Shown: positions 16,865 through 29,055, numbered from the stretch's first letter. The stretch: 64,000 nucleotides of DNA from Luteibacter rhizovicinus (GCF_004342265.1 NZ_SMCS01000004.1:124001-188000), one strand, 5' to 3'. The notes: generated by a model not told the origin, from the sequence alone. Translations and numbers: made by a program.

Positions 16865-18280
16865 TCACGATATCGTCAACGGCGTCGGCAGAAAGATATC
16901 CGGCTTGACCTTCGGCGGCTCGGTCAGGGCCTGCATGAAGGCGTTGCGCCACGCCGTGATGTCGTTGCGTTCCAGGACGTCCATCATCGACTGCCAGCGC
17001 ATGCGGCGCTCTTTCAGCGGCATTTTCAAGGCGCGCGACAGGGCATCGGATACCTCGTCCAGGTCCGACGGATTGACCAGCAGCGCCGCATCCAGCTCCT
17101 GCGCCGCGCCCGCGAAGCGGGACAGCACGAGTACGCCGGGGTCCTGCGGGTCCTGGCAGGCGACGTATTCCTTGGCCACGAGGTTCATGCCATCGCGCAG
17201 CGGCGTGACGAGGCCCACTTTGGCCACGCGGAAATAGCCCGCCAGGACCTTATGCGCGAACGACTTGTTGACGTAGCGGATCGGTGCCCAGTCCGGTTCG
17301 GCGTACTGGCCGTTGATATGGCCGGCGCTGCGTTCCAGTTCGCGACGGAGCTGGCGGTATTCGGGAACGTCGGAGCGGGACGGCGGCGCGATCTGCAACA
17401 GCGAGACGCGACCGCGCATGTCCTTGTGGTCGCGCAGCAGGCGCGCGAATCCTTCGAAACGTTCCGGCAGGCCCTTGGAATAATCGAGCCGATCGACGCC
17501 GATGATCAACGCGCGATCGTCCAGGCTGGCGCGCAATCGGGAGACCGCGCCGGTGTCTTCCGCGCGATGCGCCAGCTCCACGGCTTCGGCGGTGTCGATG
17601 CTGATGGGGAAGACACCGGCCCGGAAGATGCGGCCATTGGCGGCACGGATGCGGCCGCCGGTACGCATCGCGGCACCGAGTTCGTGCAGGAAATAATCTT
17701 CCAGCGCGCGCAGGTCGCGTTGGGTGTGCAAACCGACCAGGTCGTACGACGCCAGTGGCTCCAGCAGTTCGCGATGCCGTGGCAGCGTGATCAACAGGCC
17801 TGCCGCGGGAAGTGGCGTATGCAGGAAGAATCCTATCTTGTTCTCGACGCCCAGCTCGCGAAGCATGGCGGCCAGAGGAATCAGGTGATAGTCGTGTACC
17901 CAGATCACGTCGTCTTTCTGGATCAGTTTCGCGACGGTACGCGCGAAGACGCGATTGACGCGCAGGTAGCCTTCGAGATGATCGCGCCGGTAATCGACGA
18001 GGTCGCCGCGATAATGGAACAGCGGCCACAGGGCGCGATTGGCGAATCCGCTGTAGTAGTCGTCGTGGTCGGCTTTCGAGAGATCGATCGTCGCGTAACT
18101 GATGTTGCGTTCGGTGACCTCGTGTACTTCCTTGCCGCTGTCGGCGGCGACGTTGCCGCTCCAGCCGAACCATAAGCCCCCGCGTTCCTGGAGTGCGGCG
18201 TTCATTGCCGATGCGAGCCCTCCGGTCTGGGTTTGCCGGGGCAGCGCCACGCGATTGGAGATGACGACGAGGCGGCTCAC
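16865..18280 (-). CDS. otsA: Trehalose-6-phosphate synthase (GT20)
   Basis: Joins UDP-glucose and glucose-6-phosphate to form trehalose-6-phosphate, for osmoprotection. The 471-aa product starts SRLVVISNRVALP, as in E. coli OtsA. It contains the family blocks LWFGWSGN, WPLFHYR, VIWVHDYHLIPLAAMLR, IGFFLHTPLP, and VDRLDYSKGLPERFEGFARLL, plus DGMNLVAKEYVACQ and LSRFAGAAQEL near the end. GTG at 18280 matches the E. coli start; an in-frame ATG at 18319 would add 13 residues. otsB lies immediately upstream on the same strand. Confidence 0.94.
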   Translation of the reverse strand: MSRLVVISNRVALPRQTQTGGLASAMNAALQERGGLWFGWSGNVAADSGKEVHEVTERNISYATIDLSKADHDDYYSGFANRALWPLFHYRGDLVDYRRDHLEGYLRVNRVFARTVAKLIQKDDVIWVHDYHLIPLAAMLRELGVENKIGFFLHTPLPAAGLLITLPRHRELLEPLASYDLVGLHTQRDLRALEDYFLHELGAAMRTGGRIRAANGRIFRAGVFPISIDTAEAVELAHRAEDTGAVSRLRASLDDRALIIGVDRLDYSKGLPERFEGFARLLRDHKDMRGRVSLLQIAPPSRSDVPEYRQLRRELERSAGHINGQYAEPDWAPIRYVNKSFAHKVLAGYFRVAKVGLVTPLRDGMNLVAKEYVACQDPQDPGVLVLSRFAGAAQELDAALLVNPSDLDEVSDALSRALKMPLKERRMRWQSMMDVLERNDITAWRNAFMQALTEPPKVKPDIFLPTPLTIS

Positions 18281-18395
18281 GGTCGCGCGGCCTTTTGCGC
18301 GGCGACAGATTCGGTACAAGCCTGCATTCCGCTGCCGGAATCGGGCTGGGCTGGCGCCGGGCGGCTCTCCAGTTGGGGCATCGACTGCGTCTCCT

Positions 18396-19166
18396 CTATG
18401 TGAGCGTGGCGCTCACGTCAGCCAACCAAGCATGGACGCCGGCCGGACTAGGTAACGTGAAACCGGCGACCGTGGGTTCGCGCGTTCCGACCCTGATACT
18501 GCTGCCGCCGTGTGCGTTGACGATGACAAAGGCGTGTTCGTCGGTGAAATCGTCGCCGAGGTAGATGGGGCGTCTGCCGGCGAACGGTTCGCTGCGAAGC
18601 ATGGCTTCGACGGCTTTGCCTTTGTCCATGCCGCGTGGCTTGAACTCATAGACATAGCTGCCCGGCTGCACTTCGAAACCCGGAAAGCGCGCCGCCACGG
18701 CGGGCGTCAGCGCGGCCAGCGCGGTCTGGCGTTCCGGCCGCTCGCGGCAGTGCAGGGCGATGGAGAATCCCTTGTCTTCCACGCGCACACCCGGCAACGA
18801 CGATGCCAGTGCGAATACGGCATCGCGCAGAGCGGCCAGTTCCGCCGGGTCGACTATCGCCGTTTCGATGGCGCCGTTCGCGCCGCGCCGTTCCAGTCCA
18901 TGCTGGCCGGCGGCGGCCCATGCCGGACGACCGAAGAGCCTGTCCAGACTGGCAATGGGCCGGCCACTGACCAGGGCCAGCGCGCCGCCGAGTTGTTCGC
19001 GCAGGCGGTCCAGCATCGGCACGAGGCCGGAGTCGACGGTGACGCCTTCGGGATCGTCGGCGAAAGCGAGCAGCGTGCCGTCGGCGTCGAGAAAAAGGGC
19101 GCTACGTGCGGTAACGAGGCTGGGAGGCGGGGCGCCGAGCGGAAGGGATCGATGCGGTGCGGTCAC
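18396..19166 (-). CDS. otsB: Trehalose-6-phosphate phosphatase (HAD superfamily)
   Basis: Dephosphorylates trehalose-6-phosphate to trehalose. The 256-aa product has the HAD motif I LFLDADGTLL (nucleophile and acid Asp), motif II VSGRP, the cap segment AAGQHGLERR, the LALHCRERP-like block, the KGKAVEAML lysine region and motif IV YLGDDFTDEHAF. It precedes otsA by 115 bp, consistent with a two-gene operon reading toward DUF2167. It is divergent from clpB. Confidence 0.92.
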   Translation of the reverse strand: MTAPHRSLPLGAPPPSLVTARSALFLDADGTLLAFADDPEGVTVDSGLVPMLDRLREQLGGALALVSGRPIASLDRLFGRPAWAAAGQHGLERRGANGAIETAIVDPAELAALRDAVFALASSLPGVRVEDKGFSIALHCRERPERQTALAALTPAVAARFPGFEVQPGSYVYEFKPRGMDKGKAVEAMLRSEPFAGRRPIYLGDDFTDEHAFVIVNAHGGSSIRVGTREPTVAGFTLPSPAGVHAWLADVSATLT

Positions 19167-19234
19167 GTTGACTCGTTTCGGCAGCGGGTGCCCAGTCTGC
19201 CAGTCCGTTTGTGAAAACGACCTTTAGTCGACGG

Positions 19235-19264
19235 TTGAAGGCGTATGGTCTGACCCGCACCTAT
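19235..19264 (+). promoter_or_regulatory. Candidate heat-shock (sigma-32) promoter of clpB
   Basis: TTGAAG (19235-19240), a 13-bp spacer and CCCGCACCTAT (19254-19264) resemble the sigma-32 consensus (TTGAAA, then CCCCAT-type -10). It lies about 50 bp before the clpB start. The -10 match is imperfect. Confidence 0.4.
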
Positions 19265-19312
19265 GGGCCAGTGGCGGCGCGGGGCTGCCAGACAGATATG
19301 GGAGAGAAACCG

Positions 19313-21895
<2,583 letters not shown>

Positions 21896-21934
21896 AAGTA
21901 AGGCCCGGGTGGCCATCGGGTGCTTGCTCTCCGT

Positions 21935-22016
21935 GGGAGGGCGCCTGCGCGCGAAAGCTACGTAGCGAGGAAATCGCTTTCTCTTCTCCGTAGGCTTTCG
22001 CGCGCAGGCGCGTTCC
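21935..22016. repeat. Short inverted-repeat element related to the 128-bp family
   Basis: Arms GGGAGGGCGCCTGCGCGCG...AAAGCTACG (21935-21962) and GTAGGCTTTCGCGCGCAGG...TTCCC (21990-22016) are inverted repeats separated by ~27 bp. The arm has the same design as the 7302 and 24527 elements (a short GC palindrome followed by GAAAGC), with a different palindrome. It lies between convergent clpB and the TonB-dependent receptor. Confidence 0.7.
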
Positions 22017-22031
22017 CAAAATTAGAACGCG

Positions 22032-24404
22032 TTACTTCCAGCGATACGCCACCTTCCCGTAAACAAACGCACCATTGAACCCGAACGGCGAGCTGCTGCT
22101 ATACGGCAAAATCCCCGACGTACTGTTCGCCGCAAGTACCTTGTCCGGATACTTGTCGAAAATGTTGTCCGCGCCAAGCGTGAACGTCCAGTTGTCGACG
22201 TTGTAATCGGCGGCCAGATCGAGCACCCACTTCGCCGAGAACGTCTGATCGTTCGCCGGTACGGTGCTCAATACCGTGAACTGCCCGTAGCGGCTGAGAT
22301 CGGCGCGGAATCCCCAATCGCTGAGGCGGTAGTTACCGCCCAGGGTCAGTTTGTCGCGCGGCGATCCCTTCGTGATGCGACCCTGTTCGACACGGCCGAT
22401 ACGCTGCAGCGTGAGTCCGTTCTGCGATAGCTGCGGCGGATTGGGCGCGATGTTGAGGATGTCGGTCTTGTTGTAGTTGTAGCCAAGGTTGAGGTCGAGC
22501 GTGCCGACCGAAACATTCGGCCGCCAGCTGCCCACGATGTCGACGCCGCGCGTGCGGGTGTCGACGGCGTTGGTGAAGTAGCGGCCGCCATTGACCCCCG
22601 GATAGCCCTGCGCGGCGAGGAATGCCGCGACGGCGGTGCCCGTCAGGTTTTCGGACAGGACGATGCGGTCGCCGATACGTATCTGATATGCATCGACGGT
22701 GACCGATGTGGCATCGGTCGGTTGCACGACAAGGCCGAGGCTGTAATTGGTCGACTTCTCGGCCTTCAGCTTCTGCGCGCCGAACGATTGTGCGACCGGA
22801 CTGGTGACCGGGAACGTGCGCACTTCGTACGGCACGCTGTTGATAAATACCGTCGATGTCGTGGAGTAAAACTGCTGTGCGAGCGACGGCGCGCGGAAAC
22901 CATTGGAGGCCGTGGCACGCAATGCGACTTTGTCGGTGAAGGCATAGCGCGCGGAGAGCTTGCCGGCGACCGTGTTGCCGAAGTCGCTGTATTTCTCGTA
23001 GCGGGCCGCCGCGGATGCCGAGAGTTTCTCGGTGACTTCAGCATCCAGTTCGGCGTAAGCCGCATAACTATGTCGACTGTTCGAGCCCGAGTCCGATGGC
23101 CGGAATCCTGGGAAAACCTGCGCGCCGGTACCGGCGTAGGACGTAGGATCGCCCGCGTCGATTTCGTAGTTTTCGTGACGGTATTCGCCGCCCCATGCAA
23201 AGGTCAGCGGGCTGTGCAGCCAGCTCACGTCGAAGTCTTTCGATACGTCGAGGTTCACCAGCTTTTCGGTGTTCTGCAACGTACCTGCGTAGAAGTGCGT
23301 CGGACTGGTGGGGCCGATTGTGGTGTTCAGGCTGTTGTCGACATCGAACTGCAGCTGGTTCTGGCCGTAGTTGCCGCTGAAATCCCAGTTCCATCCAGCC
23401 GTCTGTCCTCGGATGCCGGCAACCAGCGAACGGTCCTTGGACGTGGTGGCGATGATTGGCAGGAAGCCGTCGGGATAGATCGAGCGGATGTTGCGGCTGT
23501 CCAGCCCGGGGCGCCAGAAGCCGGCGGCGTCGGCGTTGCGGTTGCTCGCGTTGCCGAAGGCATACAGCGTGACCGTGGGAGCCAGGTTGTACTGGGCGTT
23601 GACGAACGCCGACTGATGTTTGACGTCCGGATCGCCGAAGCGCTGGTTGACGCGGCCATAGCTGGGATCGGCGGGATTGCGCAGATCGGGGCCCGCGCGA
23701 TTGGTCGGGTCGTCGTGACCGGCATCGCCCGCCACGCGTATCCAGCCATCCTTGCCGAGGGCGAAACCGATATCGCCGCCGCCATCGCGTTGGATGCCGT
23801 CGCCAGCACTGTATTTACCCAGCGTGCCGTTGACGCTGCCGCCGGTCGCGCCGCCTTTGAGCACGATGTTGATGACACCGGCGATGGCATCGGAGCCGTA
23901 CTGGGCAGCCGCGCCGTCGCGCAGGACTTCGATGTGGTCGACCGCCTCGATCGGAATGGCGTTGAGATCGACCGGCGACGAACCACGCCCCTGCGTGCCG
24001 TTGAGATTCACGATGGCGCCTGTGTGCCGGCGCTTTCCATTTACTAGCACCAGCACCTGATCCGGGGAGAGGCCGCGCAACTGGGCAGGGCGGGAACCGT
24101 CCGTGCCATCGGTCAGCGAAGGCCGCGGAAAATTGAGCGAGGGCAGGGCGCGCGCAAGCGCCGTGGCAAGTTCGGTGGTGCCGGTGGCCTGCAGGTCGCG
24201 TGGACCGAGCACGTCGATGGGAGCAAGCGATTCGCTGACCGTGCGTCCGGTGGCACGTGTGCCGGTCACCACGACGGTGTCGAGCTGGGATGCTTTTTCG
24301 GGAGTCGGCGGTGCGTCCTGGGCCATCGAGCAGTTCGCGGTCAGCGCCAGGGCAATGGCGGTGGTAAGCGCGGCGTGTCGTGCACGGATGCGTTGCAGGC
24401 TCAT
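22032..24404 (-). CDS. TonB-dependent receptor
   Basis: A 790-aa outer-membrane receptor. A signal peptide (LTANCSMAQ-DA) is followed by a TonB-box-like segment LDTVVVTGTRA. The plug domain (about residues 45-160) has VLVLVNGKRRHTG, VDHIEVLRDGAAAQYGSDAI and AGVINIVLKGG; the remaining ~600 residues are barrel, ending FVYGKVAYRWK. The terminal residue is Lys rather than the usual Phe. The class resembles vitamin B12/siderophore-type or general xanthomonad receptors; the ligand cannot be read from sequence. The start at 24404 has a GGGGAAG site 6 nt upstream. It lacks the N-terminal Ig-like domain of the Oar-type receptors. Confidence 0.9.
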   Translation of the reverse strand: MSLQRIRARHAALTTAIALALTANCSMAQDAPPTPEKASQLDTVVVTGTRATGRTVSESLAPIDVLGPRDLQATGTTELATALARALPSLNFPRPSLTDGTDGSRPAQLRGLSPDQVLVLVNGKRRHTGAIVNLNGTQGRGSSPVDLNAIPIEAVDHIEVLRDGAAAQYGSDAIAGVINIVLKGGATGGSVNGTLGKYSAGDGIQRDGGGDIGFALGKDGWIRVAGDAGHDDPTNRAGPDLRNPADPSYGRVNQRFGDPDVKHQSAFVNAQYNLAPTVTLYAFGNASNRNADAAGFWRPGLDSRNIRSIYPDGFLPIIATTSKDRSLVAGIRGQTAGWNWDFSGNYGQNQLQFDVDNSLNTTIGPTSPTHFYAGTLQNTEKLVNLDVSKDFDVSWLHSPLTFAWGGEYRHENYEIDAGDPTSYAGTGAQVFPGFRPSDSGSNSRHSYAAYAELDAEVTEKLSASAAARYEKYSDFGNTVAGKLSARYAFTDKVALRATASNGFRAPSLAQQFYSTTSTVFINSVPYEVRTFPVTSPVAQSFGAQKLKAEKSTNYSLGLVVQPTDATSVTVDAYQIRIGDRIVLSENLTGTAVAAFLAAQGYPGVNGGRYFTNAVDTRTRGVDIVGSWRPNVSVGTLDLNLGYNYNKTDILNIAPNPPQLSQNGLTLQRIGRVEQGRITKGSPRDKLTLGGNYRLSDWGFRADLSRYGQFTVLSTVPANDQTFSAKWVLDLAADYNVDNWTFTLGADNIFDKYPDKVLAANSTSGILPYSSSSPFGFNGAFVYGKVAYRWK

Positions 24405-24526
24405 ATTGTCTTCCCCAGAAAGGCACCATGGCGTTATGCTGCGGTGCACGAAATGTCAGGCTTGCATAAAATGCGATGCCAGGTCAACAGCCGTTTAGAC
24501 GTCCAAAGAAATCCCGCTTTCTGTAC

Positions 24527-24655
24527 GAGCCCGCTTGCGGGCGAAAGCCAACAGGGCGAGGAAGCCTGATGCTCAGCTCCGCGAGCCCGATCTATGGGCT
24601 GCGGATGCCACGCACATCGTCACCGCTTCGTTGGCTTTCGCCCGCAAGCGGGCTC
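24527..24655 (-). repeat. 128-bp element, copy 2 (reverse orientation)
   Basis: The reverse complement of the element at 7302-7429, including the arms (24527-24552 and 24630-24655) and most of the interior (GGGCTGCGGATGCCACGCAC). The 26-bp arms are perfect inverted repeats. It lies between the divergent receptor and FmdB genes, so it is not a shared terminator here. Confidence 0.85.
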
Positions 24656-24777
24656 CTGCAAGCAAGCATTCGCGCCCATGGAAATAGAGGGATGTGCGCG
24701 CGCCCATTGAAAAGCCGGCCTTTGGACAGATAATGCCGGGCTACGGCGCGCAATGCGCCAGATCCGGAGCTTCCCCC

Positions 24778-25083
24778 ATGCCCATCTATGAATTCCAGTG
24801 CCAGGCCTGCGGGCATCGCTTCGAACGCCTGCAGAAGATCTCGGACGCCGATCCGGAGATCTGCCCGACCTGCGGCGAGCCCCGCGTAGGGCGGATGTTG
24901 AGCGCGCCGTCGTTCCGTCTGGCTGGCAGCGGCTGGTACGAAACCGACTTCAAGAAGGACGGCGACAAAAAGAAGAACCTGGTCGAAGGCTCCAGCGGGG
25001 CGCCCGCCTCTCCGGCCGCGGCTCCGGCCCCCGCGCCCGCCCCTGCAGCCGCGCCATCCACGGGTGGCGCGTCGACCGACTGA
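24778..25083 (+). CDS. FmdB-family zinc-ribbon protein
   Basis: A 101-aa protein with an N-terminal zinc ribbon MPIYEFQCQACGHRFERLQK...CPTCGEPR (two CxxC pairs) typical of the FmdB/putative regulatory protein family. A SAPSFRLAGSGWYETDFK segment follows, then a low-complexity Ala/Pro tail. Function is unknown; the family is often near aspS in gammaproteobacteria, as here. GGAG lies 9 nt before the ATG. Confidence 0.85.
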   Translation: MPIYEFQCQACGHRFERLQKISDADPEICPTCGEPRVGRMLSAPSFRLAGSGWYETDFKKDGDKKKNLVEGSSGAPASPAAAPAPAPAPAAAPSTGGASTD

Positions 25084-25189
25084 ATGGCCGCTAATCGCCG
25101 CGCAGGGACGGAAACGCTTTCGTCGATTCCGTTCAATGGCCGTTGTGGATGATGCGATAGCTTGGGGTCATTCACAGCGGGAGTTACGT

Positions 25190-25795
25190 ATGCGCGGTTT
25201 TGTCGGCATGGTCGCTATAGCGGCGGTGGCGTTTGTCGTGGGAGCGGGAGTGGGCGTGCCGGTCACGGCGCATGCGCAGGGCTATGGCCCGATCCATTGC
25301 GATAGCAATGGCGGACGTTTTACCCGATGCGATGTGCCCTGGCGCGATGCCGAGCTGGTTCGCCAGGATTCGAATGCCCCGTGTGAGCGAGGCCGTAGCT
25401 GGGGCATGGATCGTCAGGGCCTGTGGGTCGACAAAGGGTGCCGTGGCCAGTTCGTTCCCGCGCGCGGGCGTCCTGGCTGGGGTGACGACGATGGTCGTCC
25501 CGGCTGGGGTGGCGGTCGTCCGGATGACGACGACGACCGGCCGGGCTGGGGCGGTGGACGTCCCGACGATGGCTATGGCCGGCCGGGTGGCTGGGGGCGC
25601 GAACGCATCGTCGATTGCGACAGCAATAACAGCCGGTACAACCGCTGCAACATCGATGTCGGTCGCGGCGGGGTCCGTCTGATCAAGCGCAAGTCCGACG
25701 CGCGCTGCAACGAAGGCGAGGGCTGGGGCTGGGACGGTCGCGGTATCTGGGTGGACCGGGGCTGCCGGGCGCAGTTTTCAGTCGACGTACGCTGA
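25190..25795 (+). CDS. Secreted DUF3011 protein with Gly/Trp/Asp-rich linker
   Basis: A 201-aa exported protein. The signal peptide (VTAHA-QG) is followed by two DUF3011 modules. Module 1 (about 32-85) reads HCDSNGGRFTRCDVPW ... GLWVDKGCRGQF; module 2 (about 140-198) reads DCDSNNSRYNRCNIDV ... GIWVDRGCRAQF. Each has four cysteines, probably two disulfides. Between them is a ~45-residue low-complexity linker of RPGWGGGRPDDD-type repeats. The function of DUF3011 is unknown. A GGGAG site precedes the ATG by 6 nt. The next gene is a paralogue. Confidence 0.8.
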   Translation: MRGFVGMVAIAAVAFVVGAGVGVPVTAHAQGYGPIHCDSNGGRFTRCDVPWRDAELVRQDSNAPCERGRSWGMDRQGLWVDKGCRGQFVPARGRPGWGDDDGRPGWGGGRPDDDDDRPGWGGGRPDDGYGRPGGWGRERIVDCDSNNSRYNRCNIDVGRGGVRLIKRKSDARCNEGEGWGWDGRGIWVDRGCRAQFSVDVR

Positions 25796-25900
25796 GCTGG
25801 GGCGAGCGCCTACGTGCATCGGTGAAGTTAACTGTCCTCGGGGTTAGGGCGACGTACGTATTGTTTCGGCAGGAAGCCAAGACAGCTACAAGGAGTTGCC

Positions 25901-26536
25901 ATGCGCGTCGCCGCTATCGTCTTTCTCGTTGTTATCGTTACCGGACTCACCGGTGCCTGGTCGTTCCTCTCGCAAGCACTCGCGCAGGAGGGGCCCGTCA
26001 CGTGCGAGAGCCAGGATGCCCGCTTCACTCGCTGCTTTGTGACCTGGCAGGACGCCAAAGTGGTCAAGGGGTTGTCGAAAGCCTATTGCGAACGAGGAGT
26101 TAACTGGGGCCTGGATCGCGAAGGCTTGTGGGTGGATCGGGGTTGCCGGGCCCGGTTTGCCGAGGTCTCCGATCGCGAATCCATCCACGTCCGGCGCGCA
26201 AGAATTGTTCATGCCGATGAATCTCGCGATCGGGACCGGACGGGGGTGCTGGACCGCGATCGCGGCCATGGAGGGTTCGACTGGGCTCGACCGTACGATG
26301 AAACGCACAGGGCCGGGGAGGCCCGGCCGGGCGGTGCCACGTCCTCGCGCGTTGTCGAATGCAATAGCCGGGAGCGGCGGTATCGCGTCTGTCTCGCGGG
26401 GCGCGGCAATCACGATGGCCGGATGATCCGGCAACTGTCCGACGCCCGTTGCCAGGAAGGTTACAGCTGGGGGTGGAACCGGGCCGGCGTTTGGGTGGAC
26501 AAGGGCTGCCGCGGTATTTTCGAGGTATACGACTGA
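25901..26536 (+). CDS. Secreted DUF3011 protein, second paralogue
   Basis: A 211-aa exported protein with signal peptide (SQALA-QE) and the same two-module plan as the upstream gene: CESQDARFTRCFVTW ... GLWVDRGCRARF and CNSRERRYRVCLAGR ... GVWVDKGCRGIF. The linker differs: it is Arg/Asp/His-rich rather than Gly/Trp-rich. An AAGGAG site lies about 5 nt before the ATG. A 105-bp gap separates it from the first paralogue, so it may have its own promoter. Tandem duplication with linker divergence is the simplest history. Confidence 0.8.
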   Translation: MRVAAIVFLVVIVTGLTGAWSFLSQALAQEGPVTCESQDARFTRCFVTWQDAKVVKGLSKAYCERGVNWGLDREGLWVDRGCRARFAEVSDRESIHVRRARIVHADESRDRDRTGVLDRDRGHGGFDWARPYDETHRAGEARPGGATSSRVVECNSRERRYRVCLAGRGNHDGRMIRQLSDARCQEGYSWGWNRAGVWVDKGCRGIFEVYD

Positions 26537-26642
26537 GCGCCCCGCGTGATCTCCGGCGGCCTTGGGAGACCCCGTGTCATGGTACGATCCGGGGTCTTTT
26601 CACTGCTTTACGCCGCCACGGCGGCCCGGAGTCTTCACGCGC

Positions 26643-28409
26643 ATGCGCACGCACTTTTGCGGTCTGATCGACGAGTCGCTGATCGGCCAGGACGTCACCC
26701 TCTGCGGTTGGGTCAATACGCTTCGTCTTCAGAGCCACGTGGCCTTCGTCGACCTTCGCGACCACGAGGGCATTGCCCAGGTCGTGATCGAGCGCGAGAA
26801 CGCCGATGCGTTCGCCATCGCGGGTGAGCTCGGCTACGAGTTCTGCATCAGGGTCACCGGCCAGATCCGCAAGCGCCTTGCGTCCAACGACAAGCTGAAG
26901 ACCGGCACGGTGGAGCTCATCGCCGGGCGCGTGGAAATCCTCAACGCGGCTCGCGATCTGCCGTTCGCGCTGCACGAGACGCCGAACGAAGACATGCGGA
27001 TGACGTACCGTCATCTGGACCTGCGCCGCCCGGAAATGCAGCAGATGATGCGCACGCGTACCGCGCTGGTGCGCGAGCTGCGCCGCTATCTGGATAACGC
27101 GGGTTTCCAGGATATCGAGACGCCGATCCTGACCAAGGCCACGCCGGAAGGCGCGCGCGACTACCTGGTGCCCAGTCGCGTGCATCCGGGTCAGTTCTAC
27201 GCGCTGCCGCAGTCCCCGCAGCTGTTCAAGCAGTTGCTGATGATGGCCGGCTTCGATCGTTACTATCAGATCGCCCGCTGCTTCCGCGACGAAGACCTGC
27301 GCGCCGATCGCCAGCCGGAATTCACCCAGCTCGACCTGGAGTTCGCCTTCGTCGAAGAACGCGACGTGCAGGATTTCGTCGAGGACCTGATCCGTCACGT
27401 GTTCCGCGAAGTGCGCAAGGTCGAGCTGGATGCCAGCTTCCCGCGCATGACGTACGAAGAGGCCATGCGCCGCTTCGGCTCGGACAAGCCCGACCTGCGC
27501 ATTCCCCTTGAACTCAACGACATCGCCGAGGCGGTGAAACACGTGGAGTTCAAGGTGTTCGCCGAACCGGCCAACGACCCGGCGGGCCGCGTGGCCGCGC
27601 TGCGCGTGCCGGGCGGCTCGGACCTTTCCCGCAAGGACATCGACCTGCTCGCCGAATACGCCGGCAAGTACGGCGCGAAGGGCCTGGCGTGGATGAAAAT
27701 CGAATCCCTGGCCAAGGGCCGCGAAGGCGTTGCCTCGCCGGTGCTGAAGTTCCTCGACGATGCCGCGCTGGAGAAAATCCTCGCGCTGACCGGCGCGCAG
27801 GACACCGATCTGGTGTTCTTCGGCGCGGGCGCGTGGAAGACGGTCACCGACTTCATGGGCGCCCTGCGTATCAAGGTCGGTCGCGACCGCGGTCTGGTCG
27901 AAAATGCCTGGAAGCCGTTGTGGGTTACCGACTTCCCGATGTTCGAATACGACGCCGACGAAAAGCGTTACGTCGCCCTGCATCATCCGTTCACGGCACC
28001 GAAGGTCGACGACATCGCCGATCTGCGCGCCAACGCCGCGAACTCGGTCAGTCGCGGCTACGACATGGTGCTCAACGGCAACGAAATCGGCGGAGGCTCC
28101 ATCCGTATCCACCGTCCCGACATGCAGAGCGCGGTATTCGAACTGCTGGGCATCGGTGCGGAAGAGGCCGACGCGAAGTTCGGCTTCCTGCTGAAGGCGC
28201 TGCGCATGGGTGCGCCGCCCCACGGTGGCCTGGCCTTCGGTATCGACCGTATCGCCGCGCTGATGGCGGGTACCGAGTCGATCCGCGACGTTATCGCTTT
28301 CCCGAAGACCACCAGCGCACAGGATCTGATGACCGACGCACCGTCGACGATCTCCGATCCGCAGCTGAAGGAACTGCACGTGCGGGTCGCCATCGAGCCG
28401 AAGGCCTGA
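26643..28409 (+). CDS. aspS: Aspartyl-tRNA synthetase
   Basis: Charges tRNA-Asp. The 588-aa class IIb enzyme has an N-terminal OB-fold anticodon-binding domain ([20 protein letters not shown]), class II motif 2 ([22 protein letters not shown] split over about 215-235), the bacterial GAD insert (about 290-410) and motif 3 [16 protein letters not shown]. The start is the ATG giving [11 protein letters not shown], as in other bacterial AspRS. It is followed at 13 bp by an alpha/beta hydrolase. Confidence 0.95.
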   Translation: MRTHFCGLIDESLIGQDVTLCGWVNTLRLQSHVAFVDLRDHEGIAQVVIERENADAFAIAGELGYEFCIRVTGQIRKRLASNDKLKTGTVELIAGRVEILNAARDLPFALHETPNEDMRMTYRHLDLRRPEMQQMMRTRTALVRELRRYLDNAGFQDIETPILTKATPEGARDYLVPSRVHPGQFYALPQSPQLFKQLLMMAGFDRYYQIARCFRDEDLRADRQPEFTQLDLEFAFVEERDVQDFVEDLIRHVFREVRKVELDASFPRMTYEEAMRRFGSDKPDLRIPLELNDIAEAVKHVEFKVFAEPANDPAGRVAALRVPGGSDLSRKDIDLLAEYAGKYGAKGLAWMKIESLAKGREGVASPVLKFLDDAALEKILALTGAQDTDLVFFGAGAWKTVTDFMGALRIKVGRDRGLVENAWKPLWVTDFPMFEYDADEKRYVALHHPFTAPKVDDIADLRANAANSVSRGYDMVLNGNEIGGGSIRIHRPDMQSAVFELLGIGAEEADAKFGFLLKALRMGAPPHGGLAFGIDRIAALMAGTESIRDVIAFPKTTSAQDLMTDAPSTISDPQLKELHVRVAIEPKA

Positions 28410-28422
28410 CGGCCCGCATGCG

Positions 28423-29055
28423 ATGAGCGCCGATGCGCCCCAGGTCATTCTGCTGCACGGCCTGTGGATGAGGGGATTCGCGCTGGCGATGCTGCAACGT
28501 CGCCTGCGCGAAGCGAATTTCGAGGTCCACCGCTTCGAATACATGAGCGTGGCCTCGCCCCCCGAAAAGGCGATCGAGCGACTGCGCAAGCGTATGAAGG
28601 CGCTGGCTCCCGCGCCGGTCCATATCGTGGGCCATAGCCTGGGCGGCATCCTGGCCCTGCTGGCCTGTCGCGAGCAGGACGACCTGCCGGCCGGCAGGAT
28701 CGTCTGTCTGGGTTCGCCGCTTGCCGGCAGCGCCGCCGCGCGTGGCCTGACGGGGCATTGGGGTGGCGACATGCTGCTCGGCCGCAGTCGCGAACTGCTC
28801 GAACACGGACTGGAGCGCTGGGACGGCGGACGCGAGGTCGGCATGGTCGCCGGGCGCATGCCCATGGGGCTTGGCGCGTTTCTGGGCGATCTGAACACCG
28901 AGCACGACGGCTCGGTGGCCGTGGCGGAAACCCGGCTACCCGGTATCGCCGCCCATTGCACGCTGGAAACCAGTCACACGGGCCTGCTGGTGTCCGCGGA
29001 TGTGGCGCGCCAGGTGATTTCGTTCCTGCGCGACGGGCGTTTCGAGGTCGCCTGA
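28423..29055 (+). CDS. Alpha/beta hydrolase (lipase-like)
   Basis: A 210-aa cytoplasmic alpha/beta-hydrolase with HGLWMRG near the N-terminus (oxyanion region) and the nucleophile elbow GHSLGG (Ser at about residue 69). A late Asp/His pair (EHDGSVAV ... SHTGLLVS) may complete the triad. It resembles short PGAP1/lipase class 2 proteins found beside aspS-yebC in xanthomonads. The substrate is unknown. Confidence 0.78.
   Translation: MSADAPQVILLHGLWMRGFALAMLQRRLREANFEVHRFEYMSVASPPEKAIERLRKRMKALAPAPVHIVGHSLGGILALLACREQDDLPAGRIVCLGSPLAGSAAARGLTGHWGGDMLLGRSRELLEHGLERWDGGREVGMVAGRMPMGLGAFLGDLNTEHDGSVAVAETRLPGIAAHCTLETSHTGLLVSADVARQVISFLRDGRFEVA

Noticed and set aside
26577-28961. A 794-aa minus-strand open frame across aspS and the hydrolase
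   Set aside because: Antisense shadow of aspS; spans two real genes and a gap.
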